Positions 1 through 13,700 of a DNA stretch of 64,000 bases are shown here, one piece after another (position 1 is the stretch's first letter; each line of letters starts with the position of its first letter). The DNA comes from Sebastes aleutianus. Lineage: Eukaryota; Chordata; Actinopteri; Perciformes; Sebastidae. Both the position numbers and the translations under genes were made by a program. The stretch is from the NCBI GenBank assembly GCA_916700875.1, contig CAKAKS010000067.1, forward strand, positions 22,632,591 to 22,696,590. The letters are read 5' to 3'. The notes beneath the pieces were generated by a model. It saw only the letters and a program-made list of their open reading frames with translations, searched no databases and was not told where the DNA came from.

Positions 1-913
1 TCACAGTCATTCACTGTGGGTCTGTCGCTGCTGTCTCTTACATTGTTGTCTAAATCAAATAAGACAAACTTGTCTAATAAGTCATTCTTTTAGATTCATA
101 CGTTCACACTGTATAGTTACTAAGGGTGTGAATTACCAGAGGCCCCAGGATACGATATTATCATGATACTTAAGTCATGAGACAATCATATTGCGATTTT
201 AAACATTTTGCAATATGCTGCTGAGTATTGCGATAAGATATATTGTGATTTATTACCTCTTTTCAACTGCAAATTATGCAGTTTGTCAACATCTGTTTTA
301 TCTGATAAGATACAGTTTTCACTCTGTTCATCTCAGAGTTTTCATTCACACATCTTGAGGTCAGAGGTCAAGGGACCCCTTTTGAAAATGGTCATTCCAG
401 TTTGTCCTCGCCAAAATTTTGCGTAACTTTGGAGCGTTATTTAGCGCTCTTCCCAACAAGCTATGTATCTTTACTCTAGCTTTAAAACCAAGCCCGCTAC
501 AACCTCTGAAAGACAGAATAGCGGCCTGGCCCACCGGCGGGCAGTTGGATTGTTAATACGTTATTAGCTTATACAGTAAAAGATCGATACTTGACGTCTG
601 TATATCGGTACAATATTGCCACGCAAAATATTGCGTTTTTTCGTTAAAATAGTATTAGTTACTGTACTCTATGAATGGCGCTACTTTGATGGTAGACGTT
701 GGAGGAGCAGCATTAAACCAATTTGTTTTTTCTGTCTCTGTGTCTGCCTTTTGTGTGCATCTGTTTTTGTGCGTAGCCGCGGTCTGTGTTTTGCTGACGC
801 TGATGTTGAAAACATATATCATTTTTTAAATATTCGTAGTACTTTGGTCTTGGTTAATAGTTGCTGCCTACTGCATCTCCACAGTGATGATCTTAACCCC
901 CTTTTGTTTTCAG
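1..913 (+). other. st3gal3: st3gal3 intron upstream of first visible exon
   Basis: No coding exon recognised here. About 345-515 resembles the inner part of the hAT-like repeat seen complete at 27709-28390, sharing the blocks around CCTCGCCAAAA and CTCTAGCTTTAAAAC. The rest is AT-rich unique-looking sequence. The exon encoding the cytoplasmic tail and membrane anchor was not found and is inferred to lie before position 1. Confidence 0.6.
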
Positions 914-985
914 AGTTTTCAGAGATTGATGCAGAAGAGACCACTGTAGTCCTGACTAAAGTGGCTGAAGTGAAAAGAATCACAG
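914..985 (+). CDS. st3gal3: st3gal3 stem-region exon A (likely cassette)
   Basis: A 72-nt exon after a TTTTCAG acceptor, ending ATCACAG before GTAGAG. It is entered after one codon base and left after one, so inclusion or skipping keeps frame. It encodes the end of a split codon, then FSEIDAEETTVVLTKVAEVK and RIT. This falls where human ST3GAL3 has alternatively spliced stem exons, and its TTVVL recalls the SVVL block there. The stem spaces the catalytic domain from the Golgi membrane and is weakly conserved, so similarity alone is thin. Phase agreement with the next exon is the main support. A second acceptor lies 9 nt downstream. Confidence 0.6.
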
Positions 986-3900
986 GTAGAGGCACTGAGA
1001 CGCTGCCCATTTATACTGGGTGACTATTGTCAAGCGGGTGATTTTACACTGGGCTGTTGAGGTTTTTTTTAATTTCAAGGAATATACATCTCTGCTAACT
1101 CAACAATGAAAGCTTTCCATTTTACCACTTTCATCTACCTATCATCATTTGTTCTTGTTTTATTACCAAAAATGTTTGTGCTCAATCACTCATTCAGTTC
1201 TTATGGGCAACTTTCAATATACCACTGCTATGTTAATTCCAAAAACACAATGGGGGCTTCCTGCAGTTAATTTTCCACCTCATTGGGCTCTCCGCCTTTT
1301 GAATATAGATTGAGACTCTGTAGCTTTAATCCCAGTAGGCTGAATTATAATTCTAACTTCTCCTCCTTCTCCTCTTCTTCTTACTCTCTAATGTCTGACA
1401 TTTGCAGTGGGCTTTATTTTCAAGTCCGATACTGCCATAGCAGACTGACCTCAAACGGTGCTAACTGACCATTTTGTGTTTCAGAGATGGAAACGGACAT
1501 CACCGTGGGACGAATAGTAGGCTCAGGTACATCTGCAGCCTCACCAACCCATCCTTGCCGGCCATCCACCATTTAGAAGAAAATATGACGGAACCTTTTT
1601 AAAACCCTGCCATACTTCAGCAATTTTCAAAAACATAGTCAGCCAACTTTGTCAACCAGATGTGTTACTAACTAAGTAAATTCAAGTTGGTGTAGTAATT
1701 TGGTACCCATGACAACTAGTGAGGAGTTAAACATCTGCTCAGTCATGATCCTCCACATGAAGCTGCAGCGTGATACAACACTGCCCTCTGTTGTCTTGGC
1801 TCAGTAACAAATTGTTGGCAAGTGAAGCAGGAGTTTTGGTGCATAATATGATACTGTAAGGTTCCACAGACCAACATGTCTTACCGGTAGGACGCTGCCG
1901 CTTTAATTTCTCCCAAGCTGTCGCCTCGACTTGGCCCTTTTTGGCTGCTTTATGCTTCTCAACAGAAACATAACGCACACACACACTCACCCGCTCGTCT
2001 TGGCTGCCATGGCAAAGTCCCCATCCTCCAGGGCAGTGCTTGGATCCTTCCCTAACCAGCCGTCACGCATTCCCATTGTCCTTTTTCTTTATCTTTCTCC
2101 TCCAGCTTCTCTGTGAAGACAAGATCCGCAACCACAGGAGTAATGCCACGCTCTTCCTACTTTCAACTAATGCTCATGTAGTCCTCTGCCATGCTAATTA
2201 CAGCATTTTACTGACAGAAATTTATATAATATGTTAACTGTTTGAGACTCTGTAAGTATCATTATAGAATATAAAATATATATATACTCAAATGACATCA
2301 TTTCTCCATAAATATTTACCTCTGTGCTTCTCTGTCTTCTACCTCAACGCTTCACCAGGCACCTATTGGCTACCCCTTTGGTTGTCCATAGGTGATCTCT
2401 AACTTCTTTTCTAACTTTTATTTTAAACTCAACAGATTGTTTTGGCTGGCTTCTCCCTAACCTCGCTTGTTTGTCACAAATTCTAATGCTTTTATTTTCT
2501 TTTACATTTCGCCATTTTTGTTTTCCCTGTGAACGACGCACAGGTTGTTTTACAACTACAGCCAACGAGCTGATAGTTGAAATTATGTACATTGGACGAA
2601 CGGTACTAATGATCCAACTAAATAAAGTTTCCAGATGCCGATCCATGCTTTGTAGATCTGTGTGGTAATTTCCTTCTCTGTTCTTGTCTTTCCTTTCCAG
2701 TGTATGATAAGCAGGGCTTTCTGCTGCAGCTGGACACAAAACTGTGAGTACATCTCTTTCTAGTAAACACTTCTGTCATTTACTGCAACACATCATGTAC
2801 CGCGTGGGATATTTCTAACATGTTATATTCAGAACAGCTGAGTTCCCAGTTACACTTTGACTCCATTAGTTAAAGGATGTTTTACAGCTTGTTCCACTGA
2901 ATGCTTATTCATACAGGCTCTGCTTGATCAATTGGGAAACATGAAAACGTAAACTTTCAAACAATTAATCTCACTTGATTTTTGTTTTTTAAATAAACAC
3001 ATAGCATTTCAGTGGAGTCCTAACCAAAACCTGGTGACACATGCACAGATTTAATTGGTGGTCTGAGTTAAGAGATTTGTTTGAATTCGTAGTTGGTGTG
3101 TTCCCCTTTATTCAAGAGCGGCTGCGGTTTGTCAGGGTGAGAACATGCCACATTGAGTCATTACGCAGCCGTCATTGTGTCAGCGTGTCTGTTGATGTGT
3201 GTACAATTCCCTGAATTGGTTTGACACTCTTGCTCTAAACTGCCACGATAAGGCCCTTTTCTCCGGCCCTCCCACATCCATGCAGGCAATAATCACATGC
3301 TCCCATCACCGCCCCGGCTCTCACAGGGCACGTCTGTCCACACTCCGCGCACACACTGTAAGCACCGTGTCAGCACACACTTTAAGGTGGTTTTCACATG
3401 GGTTCAGTTTATCTAATACAGCTCCTTTACATTATATCTACAGTGTCATTAATTACTCCATTAGAGCACATGCGTACAATAGTGCAATTCATCTTAAAGC
3501 TAGTAATTAGTTTAGTTCCCGCTGGTAGTCTGATTTAAAAGTGCCCCCCTTGATTTCATTCCCACCAAATCTCTTACCAGTTTGAGGCCATTTAAGGCCA
3601 ATCTGCAAGTGATTAGCACACTGAAAAATATTATATTAGTGCAGAAGTGTCTGTCGCAATAACCGCAATATTGCAATACCGCAATATTGACAAGCCAACC
3701 GCAGGGGATAGCAAGCAACCGCCACAACTTCTATGTTCACGTTTCTTTTTTTTAATTCTTCACAATTGGAGTGTCGCATTTTTACACTATGCTACAAAAG
3801 GCAATAGCGTGATGAGCGTCTATTCTGCGCTGAACGCTGCATGTTTGGTGTTTTTATCTGGTCGCCGAGAGTTGAAAAATGCTCAGCCCTGGGTAAAACT

Positions 3901-6900
3901 CCACAAAGACAACCGTCACATCCTACATGTAGGCTACAAGTGCTGGACAACAACAACAACGACAATGGAGGAGAAATTAACAAACATAGACCGGCGTGTC
4001 CGTCCTCTGTCCCTACGTGCTTCGACCATCCCTTCATCCAGCGCAAGTACTCTACCTTGTGCCGGCATTTTGATATTCCGTATCATAGCAACCAGACGCA
4101 ACCGAAGCGTCTCAGCTGAAAAAAACGCCGCACCTCATTGCCCTTCTTTGTTCTGCACTTAACGATAAACAAGTATTTAATTTGTTCAATCTTTGTCATT
4201 TAAAAAGCAACAATATACCTAATAATAGCCTAACAATAAAGCTTATTTATTCAGCACTAAAATCAGGATAAATTAAATAATTTGCAAAAAAAAAAGTTGC
4301 AATAATACGACATATCGCACTGTTGAGCCAATCATCATCACTGCAGGGGAAATTCCTTCGTCGCGCCAGCCCTATGCAGAAGAGTTTCAAATTTTACACA
4401 AGCAGGCCCCAGCAAACTGCCAACTCAAGATTTTGGGCCTCACATGGTGCTAAGACTTGGGCCTCCCTCCTTTCTCCCTGTTTATTTGAACTAGATTCAT
4501 GGCATCCATCAGGTTATTAATGATCATGCTAGTAATCGGGAGGTTCTAGTTTTAGCACTGCCAGTGTGATTATTTGAACAAGGCCCCTCTGCTTTGTCTG
4601 ACCACACACAGGTGATTCGCTGAGCTGTTGCTGAGCTCTCCAGCTTCCCTAAGCCACCCCCGTTCTTCTTCTATCTCTATCTCTCAAGCAGATTGTTTGA
4701 CAAGCTCAGTTTTTTTTGAGGCTTAGAAATGTGTCAGTGTAATTGATAATCGGTTATCACGATGTGTCTGAATAATCGCTCCCTCTGTTCTTTTAATGTA
4801 CAGGCCATCAGAGTTGGCGTACAAGTATGGCAACCTCAGCGAAGGAATGTGCAAGCCAGGATACGCAGCAGCCAAGATGACCGCCATCTATCCTAAGTGA
4901 GAAGCTTTGCTGTTTCTTTGATTTTTACATAGCAGTGGGGAGATGCTTTGGATGCAGGCCGATCTAAGACCCTCACATACACAATCACAAGCTTCACAAA
5001 CAAATCGCTTTAATTGCATGTCAGCGGGAGAAAAGCTAAAGCTGTCACTCGAGCATACCAAGACACATGATGTCACTCCTCGAGCCGACTTGGCCTTAAG
5101 GGTTTTTGAGTCAGAAACAGAGAAGCCCGCACATTCCTCTCCAATCTTTCCTAGTTTCTATCATGTTTCTATCATCTTCTCCCCCCACCACAAAACCCTG
5201 ACTGTGTCCTTGTGATCCCCCTGTTACACAAAAGAACCTTTGTCACCCGAGTACAAGGTCCTCCATCTTTCTCCTCATCGCATCCTAGAGCCTTCGAGGC
5301 TTTCTCTGTGAGCGACACCAACCAACTTCCTGTCCTGACTCATCATCACACGCTTCCTGGTACCCGGCCCACACAGTCCACACAATCCTCCACGGCCCTC
5401 TCTGATGTCATTGGCCCCTTTTGATTTTTCTATTTGCCTCTATTTGCCGCCCATCTCAGCTCGATCTATAGCGCATTGTCCCAGCGGCATTCTCGGAGCT
5501 AAGCTAATAGAGGGGCAATTTACCACATTGCTGAACAATAGCCAGTGGCACTTCAATGCAGTACTTGAGCTAGTTATGGGGCAAACTCGCCAACCCATTT
5601 CCAAGAATAAGTATTGAATCCAATTTATCTATTGCCCGAGGGTGCACAATTACGTTCAAAGCTTTAAAAGATACAGTATACCAGTTCAACCAGTAAATTC
5701 CAATACATAACAAAAGTTTTTCACTTTATTTTATATATTCACATATTTTACTCTTTAAGGCCGTTACACACCGCCGGAGTTTTTTTTTTCGTGCGATTAA
5801 TTTGCATGTCAATATATTTTTTCGAACTGTTGTTTTTGTCATGTATACTTTCATGCAGGATGTGAATATTACGTGGCGTGATTTTTATTTATTTTTTTCA
5901 GAACACTTTTTACGAGCTTTCGCACCACGAATAAAGGCATCAACCAATCATGTTGTGCCGAACAGTTTGAGTTGCGCCTATATTTATGAAACAACAACAG
6001 AGAGGCTCCGTAGTCTGAACCAGAATGGCAAACTTTATTACTCCTTTCAATCTTGACAAAGGCAGCGCAGACCAGACCTAATCCTTCCGTTCTTACCTTT
6101 CACAGTAAAAGCCCTAGACATTAGGGATGCACTGATTTATGGGCTGAATATCTGTATTGCCTTGTTGACTGCCATTGTCCTATTGGCAAATTATATGACA
6201 TTTGCCGATCCTCCAAGCCGCGCAGCCCGTGCAGCAGTCCGTGCAGCAGTCCGTGCAGCAGTCCGTGCAGCAGTCCGTGCAGCCGTCCGCCCCCCATACC
6301 AAGACCCAGTACCAGGTGAACAGAGTGCAAAGACAGTGTAATGAAATGCTGCATGACTTTAAAGCAGCTCAGTTATTTATTTATTTTGATAATGAAGAGG
6401 TTTGTTTCCCTGGCACAAAATGGGAATAAATAACAGCAAAAACAAAACCATCGGTATCGGCATCAACTATTGCCTAATTGTTGTTTTTTTTTAAATCTGT
6501 ATGTATTTTGCATTTTCGTGTCTTTTATTTGTCACGCCCCCAGTGTGTGAAGGCCTTTTTAAAGTATTTTTTGTTCACTATTTTATTTGCAATCCTGCTA
6601 CCAACCTTCCTATCTAATAAAACAGGCTGTCTCTCCCTGCCTGTGTGATATTCCGCTCAATATTCTGCTCTCAAAGTGTTTTAAGTAATGCTACCCAAAA
6701 CGTAGGGCATAAAATATACAGAATATATTGAATGACTCTAAATAACACCATCCGCCAAGCTGACAGCTGTAAATTGCGGCGCTGCTTAACAAGACAGACG
6801 AAGCAGTTTTGTGGAACTGCCCTCTACCTATCTGAGAGGCTACGTGTTAACAATGTCCTCCCTCTTAATGACTTCCTCTAATCAGCCGCACGTGTCGGAT

Positions 6901-7704
6901 CAAAGTTCTGCACAACACAGAACCCCCACTGGGAGCCCGCTGATTACTACCACCTTCAACCCAGTCACGCGCAGGTCAATAAGCACAATTAATGCCGCAC
7001 TTTGTGTAAGTTTGTGCGTATGTATGCGTTTGTAGTGTAAGTGTATGGTTGAACTGACAAAATCGAGCAGTTTGTGATTTATGGCGTCCTGTATGAAAAG
7101 GAGTCAACCAATTAACATCTTGTTAGTTAACTTAGTCTGCAGTTGTATGTTTACCAAGCAAAAACAAACCAATTTAAAAGTCCTTGTTAGCATTTCGTCC
7201 AAATAGGTGTGGCCTACAGTTCAGCTGTTAGAGAAAACCTACTTAACCTCTTGCAGTGAGGTCCTCTCGTGGCTCTCCCTCTAATCATCTCCTGCTTCCT
7301 CCATGTTTGTCTTCTCCGAAGCCCCCTGCCCTGCAGAATCCAATTTATTTTCCACACCTCCCCTCCCCTTCGCTTTACCCAAAACTGTTTGTATTGGAGC
7401 CCTAAATCAAGTGTTGGCAGTGAACTTGAAGCGGCACGGTTATGAAAATATTGCCCGTGAGAGATGGACCTAGGAAAGGAAATGAGCACAATGCGTCCCT
7501 GCCTGTTGGCTGTTTTGGGAGCCCTCACTTTTTTATTTAACAACAAGCAGCCCCCGTCTCTCTGCTTTGTCAGGATGTCAGTGACTGACTGTCGGTCAGG
7601 GCTCAGTGACTTGCAATGGTCCTGCGTTATTTATAGCCCCTTCTGGCCTCAGAAGTCTCGGCTTTAATGAATCTCCATTTGTTTTGGCAGTACAGAAGTC
7701 TCTG

Positions 7705-7744
<40 letters not shown>

Positions 7745-10700
7745 AGGTGATGTGAGGAGGAGAGAGAGAGTCATACACAACTACTCTGGAGTCCTCTCTC
7801 TGCTTTCACGCTTTAAATCTGGAGGATAATGAGGGTATCAAAGACCGATTAGGGTGCTTGGAAGAGGTTTAAGCTAACCGGAAGGCCTCCCAATAATGTC
7901 GGCCATGTTTGGTCATTGTGCCTCGGAGCTGCACATATTTCTTGTGAACCCATGGCAGTGTTATGGGAACACGCTATCCAAGATTCCTGCTGAGAAACAA
8001 GGGAGTGTGTGATGGTGCTTGTGTGTCCTCTCCTGATTCCAGTTTAAAATGCCTTTGCTAGTTACTGTAGCCTGTCGGCTGTAGCCGCCATAATTTATGG
8101 TTGGTGAAGAAGAACAACTGTGTGTGGTTGTGTGTGTGTGTGTCTGTGTGTGTGTGACGGCCAACCACCAGCCCCCTCAGCAAGATGCAATAGTTATGTT
8201 GCTGGCGGTCTGGTTTCCGCTTAATCTCTGCAACTGTCTTCTAGCATAAACAAAATAATACACACCAGCTCAATAGATCTCTCCAAGGCGCCTAGCATTG
8301 TCTTTCCTGTGTGTGTGTGTGTGTCCTGATTGATTATTTAGGTCTGACACGGAAACGCATGGAGCTCCGTGCATGTTAACGTCCGAAAAGAGACAACGAG
8401 AGCGGCTGTCTCTCTCCCCCCCCTTCCCCCCCTCCCCCCAGTTTGACAGCAGGTCATAAAAACACACATTCATCTTGGAGCCGCCACACTTGCAGAAGTG
8501 GCACGTAGCCCAGCACTCGGGTCGCATGCGTGACTAAGAGGAAATGGCTTCTTTTGATTTTAGAGCCGCGATTAATCAAAGAGGGACACACACACACACA
8601 CACACATACACACACAGACACAGACACAGACACACACACACACACACACACAGAGTCATACACTAGGCACACACGATAAGGAAGAGGCAATGCTGGAAGT
8701 AGCAGTTCACGGGGCATTAAAAACACTGGTCACAGACGTGTTTTTGAATATCAAACTCAATTAGTTTTTTAATGTGGCAGGATGACTTGCTTTTCAGATA
8801 TTTCATATTTTCGGCTCAACCAACTTTTTACACTCTAATTCAGTTTGTAGAAACCGTCTCGCCTAAAATCATTTGAGGAAAAGCATTCTGGCGTGAGTGT
8901 ACAATCCCAGCAGTTTTATCAAAACTATGTGTCAGCTGGGATTTAGGCCTGAGTGGATAGGTTATGTTGATTGGTTATGCACTGCTACACTACTCTCAGT
9001 TTTTATGACCCGCTTAGTTTTTTAACTTCCGTGCTAATGCGTGTGCAGGCTTTGCTTGTTTTGGGAGGCTTTAGCAGGGGAGGTCGGGATGCTATTTGAT
9101 TAATGACAATGGAACAAGTGATTCGTTTATCACTTTGTGGCTTGAACTTTGCCGTGTTTGTTATAACACTACTGTCCCAGGCAGGTGGAGCAGCAGGAAT
9201 TATGGGAAGCCACAGGGTTTGTCCTAGGAGAGGAGAAGAGGTGTGGTAGGTGTGGAAATGCACAACAAAATAAATAATGTTTTTTTTCTTTCCTGCGTCT
9301 CATTTCAGGTTCATGAAACCAGCACCCATGTTTCTTGATCGGAACTTCAAACGTCTAGCAAAAGTCAGCAATTACTTACCTCCATTTGGATTCAAAACGC
9401 AAGGTAAGAACAGTTCATTCGATCTGTTTCCTTCCACCAGAGAGTACAATGTGGTCAAGCATGGTGCCCATAAAAACAAATTTGGTCTGGTGTGCAGACG
9501 TGGTTGTGTTAATGCCAACACTGTGTTCTTAGCGCTGCTGTTCCTCTGAGGTTTAGATGCTGTGTGGGAGCTTGACAGCGGCTGCATGTTACAGTATTTT
9601 GTGCCTGCAGTTGCCTGGCATCTCGGAGTAATAAACCATCTGATTGAGGTGGTACAAAGCTCAGATTTGTGTGTTTTCAAATATTGCCCAGATGATTCAC
9701 AGTTTTGTTCCAAGTTGCAAACATTACACTTGGGTCAAAAGGTGATGAAATGTAACGTACGGGGCTGCCAGTCTTCTTCCCTTCATCAGGCATCAGCCGG
9801 TTTCTTATACTGTATCTGCTTGTGACACCATTGATGTAACTTGTGAGACTCGTCGACAAACTGTCAGCGTCTCTTATTAGAGGAGTTCTTCTTTACCCTG
9901 ATAGTCAGACTGAACGGTCATTCTGTTGCTCCGTTTTAAATTGCTGGAGAGAATCAAGGATGTGGGCAGCGATTCAGAGGTATGAAACCAACCAAATACC
10001 TGCTTTCCTTTTTAAACTCTCTCCAACGTTTCACTCTGATGGTTCAGCTGGGGAGAACGCCAATGTTCTGCTACTTTGCACTTTTCATCATTTGGTCGTG
10101 GCTGGTGTTTTTGGCAGAATATATTCTGCCTGTGGTTTATTACTCTGCCTTGTCCTGAGTGGAGAGAAAGTGAGTTAGGTAATCCATCACAGTGTACATT
10201 TAGTCTTTGCCAAAGTTGTGCCATCATTAAATAGTAATGGATTTTGGATTGTTTTTGAAAAGCAATGGCTAAACGCCTTTTTAATGCAAGAAATAACCTA
10301 ATTTCACTTCATCCATGCCTTGTTGTTGTTTGACTTCTTCCTGTGTAGGGATGGGTTTCAATTGCTGGTTCCATTTTGGATCAGGTTCCTGGTTGGCAAA
10401 ATACTCAGATTTGTTAAACTCTGCAGCTGATCACCTCACGTCAATTTAACAATCTCCCAGTTAAAGATTAATTGATATATCAATATGTTAATCTGATCAA
10501 CTAAATGATTCTGAATAGGGACCTTCAGTATTTGGAGTAAGCAGCAGGTGACGTACAGCAGGCTACGGCTGTTCATTGAATGTCATGTATTGTGCTGCTC
10601 ATCTAATAACCTGCTATATGGCATATTAAATATAGTTTTACCACTGGTCAGTTTTCATCACATAACTCCGGCTCAGCCAGTGTTGTAACCTTCTGACCAG

Positions 10701-13700
10701 GCTGAGGCAAGAATTTTTCATAAGTTTATACTACTCTTATTGTACCATGCCCATAGGTCAGAATACATTCATATTTTCTAGTCATTTTATATACAGTGTA
10801 GGCACCTTCTGTGTTTGTCATAATAACACCCTCATCAGTGATGTTCATTTGTTTGTGAGATAAATTCTATCTTGGGACCCGGAAACTCGTACGTCTCCCA
10901 ACACTCCAACTTCAATGTTTCCACACACAGTGCTTGTGCTTGTTCCCTGACCTTAACACACTCCGGCACTTCAGATATCAAACCAGTACACAATGCCATG
11001 GGAACTGAAGAGATAACATTGGCTTCAGTGACATGCTCTGTCACATATTTTCCAATACTTAGAAGCAGAAGGTACAGTGAATGTTACCTTTGTGCTCTGG
11101 CAAGCTCTCCGCTGTCATACGAACACACACACACACACACACACTGTCTTAGTCACCATCAAAAGAGCACTCCCTGTGTGAGTGTTCCACCTGGTTTCTG
11201 TTTTCCTCCACGGACTGCGATGGCAGTGGGGTTTCCCTTTTAGTGGTACTCATGTGGAGAGATGATACGTGTGGATCTTGAATAGAACGCCACAAAGGAT
11301 TCCAAATTGGGAACGTGGAGTGGAGGTGGTGGGCGGGGGGGTTTATTTTTACTTTTTATTCTGCCAGGAGGTATCTTTGACACACATCAACCACAGCAGA
11401 GAACAGTAAAGCTGTGTTGATTCGGTCTTGGAGGGAAAAAAAACATACTGCAGGATGCCAGTCAGCCACTGAACGGTCAATTTGAGGCTAACAGGCTATA
11501 TTTTACATCCATTGTTAAATATGAGTCTAACTGTATATAAAGTTATTATCTCTAAATGATGTATTTCTGCAGTCCAAAGTGAACTTAGTACAGTTGTTTA
11601 CTAGGGCTGTCAAAGTTAAAGCAAACTGGTTTTAACGTTACTTATTTCTTTAATGCAACTTGAGATTTTTAGGTTGTATCGGGCTCAGTTTAAAAGCTAG
11701 AGTGAAGATACTGGCATCATATGTAACTAGACCTAAACTTAAGGAATCCATTGGTACCAACAATGTCATACTAGCTTGTAGCGAAAGAGGTTAAATAACA
11801 CTCGAAACTTGCGCTAAATTTTGGCGAGGAAAAACTGTCATGGTCATTTTCAAAGGGGTCTCTTGACCTCTGACCTTAAGATATGTGAATGTAAATAGGT
11901 TCTATGGGTACCCACGAGTCTCCCCTTTACAGACATGCCCACTTTATGATAATCACATGAAGATCTTGACATTAATTTAGCAGAGTGCAGATTGCACTAC
12001 TTTGATTATGAATATAATTGCATCAACATAACCAGAGTTTGATGTTTACACAAGTTCCGTCACATGACCACACTGTTGACATGAGAGGTAATTCACTGCT
12101 TTTATCTTTTTGTGTAACACGAGACAAGAGCAGGTGCACAAGAGTATATTCATAAAAAACATTAGTAAAATATAACATCAGTCTCATAGAGCGTAGCCAA
12201 AACACAGCAACGTTTGTTTTTTTTTGAGACGGTGATGTATTGAACCTCCTGAAGTTTCAATTTTAGCACTATTTGCAGCAAGTGAGTGAAGTTGTTTCCT
12301 CATTAACTTATTCATTTAAAATCAAATATCACAATATTTTTTGTGATAATGTATCGATTCTCAGTAACGCTGTATCGATTTTATATTAATATTTTACATG
12401 CAAAGATGAACTCAGTAAATTATTTCATTTGCAAAGAGATGCGCCCTCTCAGTGTATGTGCCCTCTCAAAGTAGTGCTGTGATCTTGGATGTTACAGGGA
12501 CTCTGATAAATGAAAATGCATATCCTACTGTTTTGATTGCATAAATTGATTAACTTATTTAACTCATATTTGGTGCACATGGTGGTGTGTTCTTTATACT
12601 ATGATAGTTTTCCTAAAATTAGATTTAAAAAATCACAATATATTGCCTTTCCTAAAGTATCGCAATATATTGAATCGTAACCCCTGTATCATGATACGTA
12701 TCGTATCGCAAGATTTTTGCCAATACACAGCCCTACAAATGATATTTTTTTCCCTTTTTTACCATGGCTGTTGATGCCGAGTTAAAAGGCTACTAAAGTG
12801 CAGGCCTGACAAATACCACTCTCTCATCACATGATTCTTTTATATTGTTTAGGCTACACTCTTCCCAACAACGCGTCTGTGTTTATGCGTTGCGTGATGC
12901 TTCCGACCCTCCTCCATGTTACCAGTAAAGATTTTTGTCATTTCAAGAGTTCCATGTTGGACCAACGTCTGATCCTTCAGCCATTCGTCTTCCGCTCCAC
13001 CACGAGACATACTTTGCTGAAATGTTTACCTCGGGTACTTATAACAATTAGCTTCCAAGTCGTCCTCTGGAAGAGAATCCTGCCCATTGTGATTTTTCAC
13101 TTTTCACCCGCTTGGATCCAGGTGTGGTCCTCGGCCTTGTGTTTATGCTGCTCGGGGTGATGCTTGACGCCAGACATCGACACCACATCCAAACAATGGG
13201 CTGTTTCTCTGCTCGCCTCTCCTCAGCAGGTTAATCATTAGGATCGTTAGCCAGGGTGAATGGGGATGTAATATGTCTCACAAACTGCTTTGAGGCCTCA
13301 GTCTAAACTCTCTTGTTCTTTCCCTCCCTTTACTCTCGCTTTTGCTGTTTCTCTTGGCCCCCCTTTGCAGACTATGTGCTATATGGTGATTATATTAAGT
13401 GAAGTAGAGAGGGCAATGAAAATGCCTCTCATTTTTTAACAATGTGACGCAGGGAGACTCTTTTTCCATATGGGATGCAAATAAAGGGAAGATGATTAAC
13501 TGCGATCATTAAATCCGAGTAGTCCTTCTAGGGTGCTTCCACATTGCTACAAATGTATTATGGGTCAAAAATAGTAACAACTGTAATGGAATCTGCTAGT
13601 GGTGTAAGGGGCTGTACACATGCCACGTCTTTTTGAACGCTCAAATCCATTGTTGTCAATGTAGACGTGCAGCAGGTGTGCTCAAACGCGAGTGTGACGC

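Larger units (their letters stand above)
4897..9308 (+). other. st3gal3: st3gal3 intron D-E
   Basis: 4,412-bp intron. It contains a 12-bp tandem repeat (6222-6290), (TG)n at 7708-7743, an interrupted CA/CAGA tract at 8586-8652, and stretches near 5760-6060 and 6122-6480 that resemble the ends of teleost hAT-like repeats (for example TTAGGGATGCACTG at 6121). No coding sequence recognised. Confidence 0.7.

Noticed and set aside
616..1023. 135-codon open frame as a separate gene
   Set aside because: It only extends outward from the 72-nt exon at 914-985; the remainder has no protein-like features.
8454..8726. Minus-strand frame with alternating V and C
   Set aside because: It is a translation of the CA/TG microsatellite; the same applies to frames at 25335-25580, 43134-43450 and 29611-29808.
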